Notes: a model not told the origin generated them from the sequence alone. A stretch of DNA of 41,178 nt from Rhodobacteraceae bacterium HTCC2150 (GCA_000169395.1 AAXZ01000015.1:1-41178), one strand, 5' to 3'. Counted from the first letter of the stretch, positions 1 to 7,790 are shown. Translations and numbers: made by a program.

Positions 1-216
1 ACCCATAAAAATTACGATGATTCCTGCGGCAAAACATAGCGCGGCCAACACAGCACGCACACGAACCTGTCGGCTTACTGATCCGCTGTCGTTGATTTGG
101 TTGATACCAACACCAGCCAAGTAACTAAGGTAAAATGGTACGATCGGCAGAATACATGGCGACAGGAAAGAAAGCAGCCCCGCTATCCCTGCTCCTGCAA
201 ATGTGATGTCTAGCAT
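1..216 (-). CDS. soxV: Cytochrome c biogenesis protein CcdA / SoxV (partial, N-terminus only)
   Basis: The ATG lies at 216 on the minus strand and the frame stays open to the window edge, giving the first 72 residues. It begins MLDITFAGAGIAGLLSFLSP and continues with C-I-L-P-I-V-P-F-Y-L, the hallmark of transmembrane helix 1 of CcdA/DsbD-type thiol transporters, where the Cys shuttles electrons from cytoplasmic thioredoxin to periplasmic thiol proteins. In sox loci of Paracoccus type the CcdA homologue is SoxV, divergent from soxS-soxR, which is exactly the arrangement here. The SoxV assignment rests on this context; the protein alone only says CcdA family. The rest of the gene and any downstream sox genes lie outside the window. 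Confidence 0.85.
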   Translation of the reverse strand, partial: MLDITFAGAGIAGLLSFLSPCILPIVPFYLSYLAGVGINQINDSGSVSRQVRVRAVLAALCFAAGIIVIFMG

Positions 217-236
217 GGTGCGCCTATCTTGTTAAA

Positions 237-266
237 ATTACATATTCACATTATATAATTTGTAAT
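237..266. promoter_or_regulatory. Inverted repeat in the soxV/soxS divergent promoter, candidate SoxR operator
   Basis: Arms attacatatt (237-246) and aatttgtaat (257-266) are complementary at 9 of 10 positions, around a 10-base AT-rich spacer. The repeat lies in the 69-bp gap between divergent soxV (start 216) and soxS (start 286). In Paracoccus the soxS-soxV intergenic region is a known SoxR target. The repeat contains attcacat, a word that also occurs at the second inverted repeat, 669-700. Confidence 0.55.
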
Positions 267-285
267 CGAGAGGTCAATTGACAGT

Positions 286-657
286 ATGAAACAACTATTC
301 TTATCGCTCGCCGTCATCTCGGCTGCTTTTTTTCAAGGTAATGCCGCGCTGGCGGATGCTGAACTTATCATGGTTGAAGAGCACGGTTGCATGTGGTGCG
401 AACGCTGGAATGACGAATTATCAGAGATTTACCCAAAAACCGTCGAGGGCAAGGCCGCGCCCTTGCGCCGCCTCGACATCCATGACCCCCACCCTGCGGA
501 TATTAAATTTGCCCGACGTCTGTCATTCACACCAACTTTTGTTTTGATCGTGGATGGGGTCGAAGCAAGCCGAATAGAGGGGTATCCGGGCGAAGATTTC
601 TTTTGGGGGCTGCTAGGACAAATGTTGACAGCGGCAGATATCCCTGTATCAGGCTAA
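286..657 (+). CDS. soxS: SoxS-like periplasmic thioredoxin
   Basis: A 123-residue protein with a Sec signal peptide (K3, hydrophobic core, cleavage probably after ALA near residue 23). A thioredoxin-like fold follows, with the redox motif C-M-W-C in HGCMWCERW near residues 35-38. SoxS keeps periplasmic sulfur-oxidation proteins, notably SoxY, in the reduced active state and receives electrons through SoxV/CcdA, whose gene is divergent at 216. It is the first gene of a soxS-soxR-soxT series on the plus strand; soxR starts 65 bp downstream with its own inverted repeat. Length and motif fit SoxS. A generic periplasmic thioredoxin-like protein is the alternative if the sox context were ignored. 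Confidence 0.85.
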   Translation: MKQLFLSLAVISAAFFQGNAALADAELIMVEEHGCMWCERWNDELSEIYPKTVEGKAAPLRRLDIHDPHPADIKFARRLSFTPTFVLIVDGVEASRIEGYPGEDFFWGLLGQMLTAADIPVSG

Positions 658-668
658 TCGAAGAATAA

Positions 669-700
669 ATTCACATACACGCATATTTTTATGCATGTAT
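669..700. promoter_or_regulatory. Inverted repeat upstream of soxR, candidate autoregulatory operator
   Basis: Arms atacacgcat (675-684) and atgcatgtat (691-700) match as an inverted repeat at 9 of 10 positions with a 6-base spacer. The repeat is 22 bp upstream of the soxR start. The preceding attcacat (669-676) recurs in the soxV/soxS repeat at 244-251. ArsR repressors of the SoxR/BigR/SqrR group bind AT-rich imperfect palindromes of this size, so autoregulation is the simplest reading. Confidence 0.5.
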
Positions 701-722
701 TGACGACACAAAAGAGAGCACC

Positions 723-1058
723 ATGGGTCTTCCGGTATTTGACGAGAATATAACCAATGAAGAAATGGATAAAATGGCGACCAACGCCATGGACGCCGCC
801 AACTTTCTTAAGGCAATCAGCCACGAAGGTCGGCTGATGATTTTGTGTTATTTGGCGTCAGGTGAAAAATCCGTCACCGAACTGGAAACGCTTTTGTCGG
901 CGCGACAAGCATCCGTTTCCCAACAACTGTCGCGTTTACGTCTAGAGGGCCTTGTTACCCCACGGCGTGATGGCAAAGCCATCTATTACAGTCTTACCGA
1001 TGATCGTCCCAAAAAAATCATGGAAATCGTCTATGATCTGTTTTGCAAAGACGACTAA
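723..1058 (+). CDS. soxR: ArsR-family persulfide-sensing repressor SoxR (BigR/SqrR type)
   Basis: A 111-residue winged-helix ArsR repressor. The recognition helix region ARQASVSQQLSRLRLEGLV is followed by the wing RRDGKAIYYSL. Two cysteines sit at C42 (RLMILCYLAS) and C108 (DLFCKDD). This pair, at these exact numbers, is the sulfide/persulfide-sensing pair of BigR, and the 66-residue spacing is shared by SqrR and SoxR. Sulfane sulfur linking the two cysteines is known to release such repressors from DNA. Flanking soxS and soxT favour the SoxR name; BigR is the main alternative. Likely targets are the two inverted repeats at 237-266 and 669-700. Confidence 0.88.
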   Translation: MGLPVFDENITNEEMDKMATNAMDAANFLKAISHEGRLMILCYLASGEKSVTELETLLSARQASVSQQLSRLRLEGLVTPRRDGKAIYYSLTDDRPKKIMEIVYDLFCKDD

Positions 1059-1103
1059 TTGTGACGCCTCTCAAGCATCAATCTTTGCCGTACGCTAAGT
1101 ATC

Positions 1104-2153
1104 ATGCTTGATCTCTATTCAGAACCAGCACTCACGGCATTCTTTGGCCTTGTCGGCGGAATCATTCTCGGTTTGGCCGCACGGATTGGCCGATTTTGCA
1201 CATTAGGTGCCATAGAGGATTTATATTACGGCGGCAGCTCACTACGTCTGCGTATGTGGGGCATCGCTATTGGCGTGGCGGTGATCGGCACATTCGGATT
1301 GTCGGCATTGGGCATCGTGACCCTTGACCACACTCTTTATCTTAATCGTGTCTGGAATCCTGTTGCCAGCATTTTTGGTGGGCTGATGTTTGGGTATGGT
1401 ATGGCGCTGTCTGGTAATTGTGGCTACGGCGCACTTGCCCGTTTAGGCGGCGGCGATCTTAGGTCTTTTGTGATCGTGTTGGTTATGGGCATTTTTGCCT
1501 ACATCACCTTGGGCGGCCCCCTTGCCCCGCTTCGTTTGTATCTTTTCGGGGACACGATCCCAAGTGAGGCAACATACAGCTTCGCGTATTTGTTTTCATC
1601 AATCTCCAGCGTTCCCGTGAACCTAGTTGGGATGATCTTAGGCGCCTTGATCCTAATCGCGACACTTTCGGACCGTGAAATATTATCATCCAAAACCACG
1701 CTATTTTGGTCGGTGCTTATTGGCTTAGCAATCGTAAGCGGATGGGCGGGTACAAGCTGGCTTGCTACCAACGGCTTTGATGACTTGCCTGTGGTCAGCC
1801 ACACATTCTCGGCCCCAATCGGTGAGACTATTCTTTATTCGATGACATCATCGGGCAATTCCCTCAGCTTTGGCACAGGTTCAGTCATTGGCGTTTTACT
1901 TGGTGCATTCATTGGCAGCCTGTTCAAAGGCCACTTCCGGTGGGAAGCATGCGATGATCCGCGCGAACTTCGCCGCCAAATTTTTGGTGCAGCACTCATG
2001 GGTACAGGTGCCGTGATTTCAATCGGCTGTAGCGTGGGTCAGGGCCTGTCGGCCTTTTCCGTCCTTTCCTTCAGCGCCCCTGTAACATTCATCGCCATAT
2101 TACTGGGCGCATGGGTCGGCCTAAAACAATTGATCGTTGGCCTATCCGGATAG
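1104..2153 (+). CDS. soxT: YeeE/YedE-family sulfur-compound transporter (SoxT-like)
   Basis: A 349-residue inner-membrane protein, almost entirely hydrophobic helices (about 9-10 predicted by eye). It has two family signatures with conserved cysteines: SGNCGYGALARLGGGDLRS near residues 101-119 and ISIGCSVGQGLSAFS near 311-325, plus an N-terminal GRFCTLGA. YeeE/YedE (DUF395) proteins import thiosulfate or related sulfane-sulfur compounds, with the cysteines lining the substrate path. SoxT homologues sit beside soxR in sox clusters and are thought to deliver the sulfur signal or substrate. The gene follows soxR by 45 bp and is probably co-transcribed. The exact substrate cannot be read from sequence. 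Confidence 0.82.
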   Translation: MLDLYSEPALTAFFGLVGGIILGLAARIGRFCTLGAIEDLYYGGSSLRLRMWGIAIGVAVIGTFGLSALGIVTLDHTLYLNRVWNPVASIFGGLMFGYGMALSGNCGYGALARLGGGDLRSFVIVLVMGIFAYITLGGPLAPLRLYLFGDTIPSEATYSFAYLFSSISSVPVNLVGMILGALILIATLSDREILSSKTTLFWSVLIGLAIVSGWAGTSWLATNGFDDLPVVSHTFSAPIGETILYSMTSSGNSLSFGTGSVIGVLLGAFIGSLFKGHFRWEACDDPRELRRQIFGAALMGTGAVISIGCSVGQGLSAFSVLSFSAPVTFIAILLGAWVGLKQLIVGLSG

Positions 2154-2244
2154 CTTTTTTGGGTGGCAAATTGCAGGTTAGATCGAGCCAAGAAATACCA
2201 AAGACATGACTGGTAAAAGTGTTTTGCGCGACAGCATCCGCACG

Positions 2245-3418
2245 TCACGCATCCAGCGCAAAGAAATCCCTACATAACCACAAGAACTTTTCGGCGGGTT
2301 TGGATAGTTTGTGACCCTTTTTGAACGCCACTGTCACGTGGCTTGGGGCAATATTTGTGGCAAGTGGACGTCGCACCAAAGATTTTCCATCATAGGTCAT
2401 GGCAGATGCTGGTTTTGTGGCCAGCAGAGAATATCCAAGACCATGCCCTACCATGCCGCGCACCATTTCAAATGAAGTGGATTTATAGGCGACATTAGGT
2501 GTGACGCCGGCTTCGGCCAAAATACTCAGGAAATAATCGCGGCTTGGTGGTGTGTTTAACAGGATCATCGGGTGATCGACCAAATCACTTGGCGAAAGTT
2601 CGGTTTTTTCGGCCAATGGGTGATGTTCGGCCAGCAATACATATGGCTGTAGATTTGTAAGGCTTATGGTTTCCAACTCACTGGAAAGGTCTAGATCGTA
2701 TAGCAAACCCACCTCTGCCTCGCCAGAAAGCAAGCTTTCTTGAATGCGCCGCTGATCCCCTTCGATCAGTTCGATTGAAATATCCGCATTCTCTGTCGCC
2801 ACTCGACTGATCATCTCGGGCAAAATATACGGGCCAAATGTATGAAAACACCCAACCGTCAATTTGCTACCCGCTGCATTTTGACCGGCTTTAATCGAGT
2901 TTGCCGATTCAATCGGCGTCGCGGACCCATAGGCCCGATTGGCATAAATTAGGGGCGAGCCGTTCTCGCGAACGTACAGATCCTCAACCTCACCGATAAA
3001 CACATAATGCGTGCCGACCTTTTCCGAGGATTAACCCGACAATCAAACCCAACCAATGGATCGGCAACCCTTGGGGAACCCGTGGACATGTTAACCCAGT
3101 CGGTGCACTCAAATTTGTCGCCCACTGATCTTTAAAACGTCCTGCAAATGTATCGGAAATATAGCCTTGATCGTCGCGTAAAACATTCACGCAGAAAACA
3201 CCGTTTTCCAAAATCAAATCAGCCGCAGGGCTAAGGTGATGCACACATACTAGCAATGTTGGCTTGGGTGTATCAGCCGATACCGATGACATGGCGGAAA
3301 CCGTGACCCCTGCCCGCCCCGCTGGACCGTCTGTTGTGACAATATTCACGGTGCAAGCCGCGCAACTCATGCCAGTCAAAAAACCCTGTCTTAGATTTGA
3401 TTGGTCCATTATCGTCAC
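2245..3418 (-). pseudogene. Flavin reductase fused to a LysR-type effector-binding domain, interrupted by two -1 frameshifts
   Basis: Reading left from 3418 (GTG; the ATG at 3409 with AAGGAAAG upstream is more likely), the first frame gives a flavin reductase N-terminus (GFLTGMSCAACTVNIVTTDG...SDTFAGRFKDQ). Near 3121-3125 the homology jumps to a second frame (GDKFECTDWVNMSTGSPRV, then ADPLVGFDCRVNPRK). At the T-run 3020-3023 it jumps to a third (KVGTHYVFIGEVEDLYVREN, then PLIYANRAYG). Each jump is repaired by one added base; the span of 1174 plus 2 is divisible by 3 and gives one chain of about 390 residues. After the reductase domain (about 1-180) a linker leads into a LysR substrate-binding domain to the C-terminus with no DNA-binding domain. 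The gene closes the HpaB operon and should supply reduced flavin to the monooxygenase. Confidence 0.8.
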
Positions 3419-3450
3419 TTTCCTTTTGATCCCACAGCTAGCATTTTTTC

Positions 3451-4038
3451 TTAGGCGTGGGGCTTTAGATGGGCAAACAGAAACAAGCCTTCGCCGTTGA
3501 TTGCAATGTTCGTTGCATCAGAAAGCAGAACAGAATTTGACTGTGCCACTTGTGTCTGGGTGCCATCAACGGTGATCAAACACCCCTGCCCTATGCAATA
3601 AATAAACACCATGTCAGCCGCTTTGCATTTCAATTGCGCACTTGATGCAACGCTGCAGGTTGCTATGTTCCAAACACCCCGACGCGCCATAACATTGATG
3701 ACACGCACAGGCCCGCTCAATGGTGTGCCGATGGGGGCAAGGCCCGTGTCAAAATACAGCGATTGTAACGGCGCCAAATGTTCCTTTGATGCGCCAAACT
3801 GCAAATCCAACCCTGCGCCCTCAACTAAGGTGATCACCCGATCAGCACCCTCATATGAGGAAAATACGCCCTTTTCGACAATCGGCGACAGCGCCAAACG
3901 CACATCAAAGGATGCGTGATCGCCACCCTCTGGTAAAATCAGAATGTCATGGGTCGTGCCTTTGCCGTTTTTCCATGGTTTCGTCTGATAATCCTCGCGC
4001 GGAATATGGCGCTGGTTTGCAAGGGTAGCAGTGCCCAT
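3451..4038 (-). CDS. HutD/Ves family protein
   Basis: A 195-residue bicupin-like protein with the HutD signature: WKNGKGTT near residue 22, a VRLALSPI-type strand, KGVFSSYEGADRVITLVEG, and GPVRVINVMARRG. HutD proteins are often found with histidine-utilisation and other amino-acid or heterocycle catabolic operons; a regulatory or quality-control role that limits pathway flux has been proposed, and the biochemical function is not settled. The start ATG directly follows the TAA of the DUF1028 gene (4039), so the two are translationally coupled. No hutH/U/I genes are present, so a histidine role is not supported here. Confidence 0.85.
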   Translation of the reverse strand: MGTATLANQRHIPREDYQTKPWKNGKGTTHDILILPEGGDHASFDVRLALSPIVEKGVFSSYEGADRVITLVEGAGLDLQFGASKEHLAPLQSLYFDTGLAPIGTPLSGPVRVINVMARRGVWNIATCSVASSAQLKCKAADMVFIYCIGQGCLITVDGTQTQVAQSNSVLLSDATNIAINGEGLFLFAHLKPHA

Positions 4039-4716
4039 TTAAGGATCACCCGCCACCCCGTAACTGGGTGCAGCTGTCGGATTTGTCGCACGATTTAGAT
4101 AATCCTGCATTTGCGGTTCATATGCCACCCACAAGGAACGCAACTTTTTGATCGGGCAATCATCATCCCAATCCACCCGCAAATCGACCAATGGAAATGG
4201 CTGATCACCCGACACAACAAGTGCGGCGGAATGCACGGGCCCCTCTTCACCACCAGCCGCCAAACCACCTTCGATGGCTTGCACCAAACGTTCGGCGATA
4301 TGCGCATCAGGATTGGCGCGAAATCCATCCGAAATACCCTTGGCGACAGCCGTACTTGATAAAAGGTTGCCCGCCGCTACACAGTCGATGTCTTCGCTGA
4401 TGGCGTTGGTACCAAGAATATGCGCACCTGTGAAATGCGCGGTCGTGCCGTCTTTGTCGACCGCAGTTAGCTGGCGATAATCGATAAATTCGCGATCTTT
4501 GGTGATTTGTGCAATGGCACTGTTGGCATCCAAACCTGCCTCCATTGCGTCGAGCACCAATGTCGCCAAATGCGGATCGGTTATGTTCTGCGTGGCAACA
4601 GCCCCCACACCAGCGCGCACATGCGGGCAACGCGAGCCAACAGAAATTGACGAGGTCGTAATAGCCACACCAAACATCCCTGTTCGCGCACAGCGCGCAG
4701 CGATTGAAAAGGTCAT
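4039..4716 (-). CDS. DUF1028 family putative Ntn-hydrolase
   Basis: A 225-residue protein of the DUF1028 family: MTFSIAARCARTGMFGVAIT at the N-terminus, then SVGSRCPHVRAGVGAVATQN, and a C-terminal GPVHSAALVVSGDQPFPLVDLRVDW. The family has an N-terminal-nucleophile hydrolase-like fold, suggesting amide hydrolysis, but substrates are not established. Its ATG overlaps the stop of the Rieske oxygenase gene (ATGA, 4713-4716) and its stop abuts the HutD start. Position in the operon suggests a late hydrolytic step, for example on an amide or lactam intermediate; that is inference from context only. Confidence 0.82.
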   Translation of the reverse strand: MTFSIAARCARTGMFGVAITTSSISVGSRCPHVRAGVGAVATQNITDPHLATLVLDAMEAGLDANSAIAQITKDREFIDYRQLTAVDKDGTTAHFTGAHILGTNAISEDIDCVAAGNLLSSTAVAKGISDGFRANPDAHIAERLVQAIEGGLAAGGEEGPVHSAALVVSGDQPFPLVDLRVDWDDDCPIKKLRSLWVAYEPQMQDYLNRATNPTAAPSYGVAGDP

Positions 4717-5885
4717 GCGTTTTCCTTTGCGTTTGGCACCAATCGGCGCGCTAAATATCGTTGAAAATCGTGGATTTCGCGCTCAAGCCAACTCAGTTTA
4801 CCTGGTGCTGCAAAATTGGATTGTGATCCGGCATAAATGCCCTCAACAACTTGGCGATCTTCTGTGTTCACATGTTCAAAGAATTTTACTAATTCATCGA
4901 TCCACGCCGTACGTTCATCGGCATAACTAAGCATGGCATCCACTTCTGGCGCGATGGCCACACCAAAGCGGATATCAACCTCGCCCACACCCTTGGGACG
5001 CAAAGTTAGATACCACAAATGATCCGGTGCCAGCACATACATGTGGCACGGGAATACCGTCGGCAATACCGATGTGTTGCGCCATTCGGCCTCTAAGGTG
5101 GTGTTATCAGGGTGCGCCTGTCCGTACGTTGCATTCCCCGTTTTCGCGAAGGTCTGATAAGTGAAACTATCAAATGTTTCCTCAGGAAACATAGTTTCAT
5201 TCAACGCAAACCAAGCACCAACAGTGGCCTTATGAGCAACCGGTAAATGGTACCCTTCCATGAAGTTTTCGGTCAGTAATTTCCAGTTGGTTTTCCAAAC
5301 ATGGTTTTCACTGACAACTGGCACATAATTTTCCATGCCATACCGCGACACCACTTCATTTAACGGCGCAAGCGCTTCTTGCACCGATGGGGCGTCTGGG
5401 TTCAACGTGACATAGATCCAACCGTTCCAGATTTCCGTGCGGATTTCCGGCAAGCAAATCTCTTTTTTGTTAAATCCATTGGTTTTTTCCATGTGACCCG
5501 CGCCAATTAGACGACCGTTCAGGTCATAGGTCCATGCATGATAGGGGCAAACAACGCGCGATGTGGTGCCACTGCCCTCTAACAATTGCATCATGCGATG
5601 ACGACACACATTGGAATAGGTTTTCACCTCGCCTGACTTGTCGCGGACACAGAAAATCGGCTGCCCCGCAACGGTATAGGTTAGGTAATCCCCTTGGTTT
5701 GGAATCTCAGCAGCAAGCCCCGGACAAACCCAATCTTTGCGAAAGATATTCGCATCCTCAGATGCCGCAATATCCTCGTTCCAATACAGTGCAGGTTCCG
5801 CACCGCTGGCATCTGCCAATGTTCCATTTGCGACCTCTTTCAGTTGAACCAAGAGATCTTCAGCCGATTGATAAATTTCAGCCAT
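4713..5885 (-). CDS. Rieske [2Fe-2S] non-heme iron oxygenase, alpha subunit
   Basis: A 390-residue ring-hydroxylating/demethylating oxygenase. The Rieske cluster ligands are C94-R-H96 and C113-P-Y-H116. The mononuclear iron site is visible in ENFMEGYHLPVAH (H213 and H218), and a downstream Asp in the NTEDRQVVEGIYAG segment is a candidate third ligand. It resembles the group that includes glycine-betaine, carnitine and other quaternary-amine oxygenases as well as aromatic hydroxylases, so the substrate is open. No beta subunit is encoded nearby. No dedicated reductase is seen; electrons could come from the flavin reductase-like gene or from elsewhere. The gene lies 9 bp after the Rid protein gene and overlaps DUF1028 by 4 bp. 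Confidence 0.87.
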   Translation of the reverse strand: MAEIYQSAEDLLVQLKEVANGTLADASGAEPALYWNEDIAASEDANIFRKDWVCPGLAAEIPNQGDYLTYTVAGQPIFCVRDKSGEVKTYSNVCRHRMMQLLEGSGTTSRVVCPYHAWTYDLNGRLIGAGHMEKTNGFNKKEICLPEIRTEIWNGWIYVTLNPDAPSVQEALAPLNEVVSRYGMENYVPVVSENHVWKTNWKLLTENFMEGYHLPVAHKATVGAWFALNETMFPEETFDSFTYQTFAKTGNATYGQAHPDNTTLEAEWRNTSVLPTVFPCHMYVLAPDHLWYLTLRPKGVGEVDIRFGVAIAPEVDAMLSYADERTAWIDELVKFFEHVNTEDRQVVEGIYAGSQSNFAAPGKLSWLEREIHDFQRYLARRLVPNAKENA

Positions 5886-5894
5886 AACACACCT

Positions 5895-6311
5895 TTAGTC
5901 TGGGATGACCGCAGTCACCTCGATTTCAACAACCCAATCAGGGCGAGCAAATGCGGTTACAACGATGCCCGTTGAACAAGGATGAACACCCTTTAGCCAC
6001 TTGCCCATCTCTTGATAAACATCATCGCGATAGCGAATGTCTGTAAGATAAACGACAATCCGACACACATGATCCATATGGCTGCCAGCCTCTTCCAGCA
6101 GCATCTTGATGTTTTCCATGGATTTGCGCGTTTGCAAGGTGGCGTCACCGATATGCAGGCTCTCGCGTGTGTCCAAATCTTGGGCCACCTGCCCGCGCAA
6201 GAACACCATGGTGCCGCGTGCAACAACGCCTTGCGCCAAATCATTGTCCAAGTTTTGTTCAGGGTACGTCTCTTTCGTATTGAAAGGACGGATACGTTTA
6301 TGTGTCGTCAT
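5895..6311 (-). CDS. Rid (YjgF/YER057c/UK114) family protein lacking the RidA catalytic arginine
   Basis: A 138-residue Rid-fold protein: LAQGVVARGTMVFLRGQVAQD in the first half, MENIKMLLEEAGSHMDHVCR, and the C-terminal VVEIEVTAVIPD. True RidA enamine/imine deaminases carry an Arg in the P-A-R-S/T motif. Here the aligned segment is P111-C-S-T-G115, with Ser at the Arg position, so classical RidA activity is unlikely and it belongs to one of the other Rid subfamilies. Rid paralogues in catabolic operons can act on pathway-specific intermediates such as aminomuconate-type compounds. It lies 21 bp after the HpaB-like gene and 9 bp before the Rieske gene. Confidence 0.85.
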   Translation of the reverse strand: MTTHKRIRPFNTKETYPEQNLDNDLAQGVVARGTMVFLRGQVAQDLDTRESLHIGDATLQTRKSMENIKMLLEEAGSHMDHVCRIVVYLTDIRYRDDVYQEMGKWLKGVHPCSTGIVVTAFARPDWVVEIEVTAVIPD

Positions 6312-6332
6312 GATCGTTTCTCTTCTACAAAA

Positions 6333-7790
6333 TTAGGATTTGTCTGAACCCCAGACGTTATCGGAAAGGCCAGCTGCTTTATGAGCAAAATCCAAAGGTC
6401 CGCCCCAATCAAAGTTGCGGTAAACCGCTGCCAATTGCGCAAATGGTGGGGATTGCGCGAACAACTGGAACGTTAGACGGTGGCCTGCGTAGTCGGAATT
6501 CAGCAAATCACGTGCAAGGCTCAACAACTTGCGGCGATCATCCGCCACCCACTGTTCATTGATAGTGTAAAACTTATCCATCCATGGCTTGGTACCTGCT
6601 GCTGCAAAAGTGGCGGCATCGGGCGTCACACAGATTTGCCCACCGCATAATTCACGGGCCATGTGCATCATTTTTGGCAGATTGCTAAGCGCGTGAACAC
6701 GACCAGACATCAGCATGGATTGGTTCGGCATCAACAAACCACTTGGGCTTTTCTCAGCTGTTGCAATCGATGCGGTAAGGAAGGCCTCAATGCCTTCGCG
6801 CCAAACGGCCAACTCGGCCAGTTTTTCTTGCACGGCTTGTTGTTTGTCCAAACCTGTTTGTTTCACGTTCCAAAGGGCCGCACCGATGATCAGATCAGCA
6901 AAAGACAGTGTGCGCTGAACAAATGGCAAGGCGGAATAGCGGTGCAATGTGGCGCGAATAAAGCTGGCCGCACGGGTGTGTTGGTAAAACAAAACGTCTT
7001 CCCATGGCACCAGAACATTATCCAAAATCATCAATGTATCGATTTCATCAACACGGTTGGACAATGGATAATCATCCGCAGGTGCGCGACCTGCAAAACC
7101 TGTGCGACAGATGTGTTTCACGCCGGGCGCGTTCATTTTCACGATACATCCTAGCGCATAGTCGGACATTTCCGAATTGCCCCAGTTTGCAATTGTTGGC
7201 TTCAAAAACGCTTGGTTTGAATAGGCCGCTGCTGTTTCGTATTTCGCACCACGAATAATGATGCCAGCATCAGTTTCTTTCACGACATGCACCAACATGT
7301 CTGGATCTTGATCTTGAGGCGCTTTTGATCGATCCCCTTTCGGGTCGGTATTGGCCGAAACGTGGAACGGGTCTTCTTTGGTGCAAGTTTGAATGTGGCG
7401 TTCAATATTTTGCGCAAATCGAGGATCAATTTCGTTTAGGATGTCCTTGCCATCGCGCAAAGACCACATTTCACCGATGGTTTCGTCGCCTACGCGCGTT
7501 ACAACACCACCGACATCATGCATGACCATATCAACGGCTTCGCGCTTGTCTTGCCAATCCTTAGCCTCGTGCGGCAGGCGCATGCCGATGGCGTGACGCT
7601 CACCGTTTTCTTCATAAGTCATTACCGCTTGTGTTTTTGGGTCATGCTGCATGTCATAAATACGGGCACGCACATCAATGATTGGCTTTAGTTGTGGATG
7701 AACCGTGGGATCTTTAACTTGTTCGCCGTTTATCCAAACTTCGCGGCCATCTTTGATTGAATTGCGATATTCCTCACCGGTGCGGATCAT
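6333..7790 (-). CDS. 4-hydroxyphenylacetate 3-monooxygenase (HpaB) family FADH2-dependent oxygenase
   Basis: A 485-residue protein of the HpaB/HsaA-like two-component flavin monooxygenase family. It starts MIRTGEEYRNSIKDGREVWI, typical of HpaB proteins, and contains the family blocks FHVSANTDPKGDRSK, VHVVKETDAGIIIRGAKYET, LDNVLVPWEDVLFYQH, and a C-terminal ARELCGGQI with RDLLNSDYAGHR. Such enzymes hydroxylate phenols or N-heteroaromatics such as pyrrole carboxylates, using FADH2 delivered by a separate reductase, here the fused reductase at the end of the operon. It is the first gene of the minus-strand operon and is divergent from the LysR gene. The actual substrate cannot be read from sequence. 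Confidence 0.88.
   Translation of the reverse strand: MIRTGEEYRNSIKDGREVWINGEQVKDPTVHPQLKPIIDVRARIYDMQHDPKTQAVMTYEENGERHAIGMRLPHEAKDWQDKREAVDMVMHDVGGVVTRVGDETIGEMWSLRDGKDILNEIDPRFAQNIERHIQTCTKEDPFHVSANTDPKGDRSKAPQDQDPDMLVHVVKETDAGIIIRGAKYETAAAYSNQAFLKPTIANWGNSEMSDYALGCIVKMNAPGVKHICRTGFAGRAPADDYPLSNRVDEIDTLMILDNVLVPWEDVLFYQHTRAASFIRATLHRYSALPFVQRTLSFADLIIGAALWNVKQTGLDKQQAVQEKLAELAVWREGIEAFLTASIATAEKSPSGLLMPNQSMLMSGRVHALSNLPKMMHMARELCGGQICVTPDAATFAAAGTKPWMDKFYTINEQWVADDRRKLLSLARDLLNSDYAGHRLTFQLFAQSPPFAQLAAVYRNFDWGGPLDFAHKAAGLSDNVWGSDKS

Noticed and set aside
2142-2160. CTATCCGGATAG palindrome followed by six T as a terminator of soxT
   Set aside because: The dyad has no loop and would leave a stem of about four pairs; too weak to call.
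3451-4038. Histidine-utilisation operon based on the HutD gene
   Set aside because: No hutH, hutU, hutI or hutG genes are present; HutD alone occurs in other catabolic operons.
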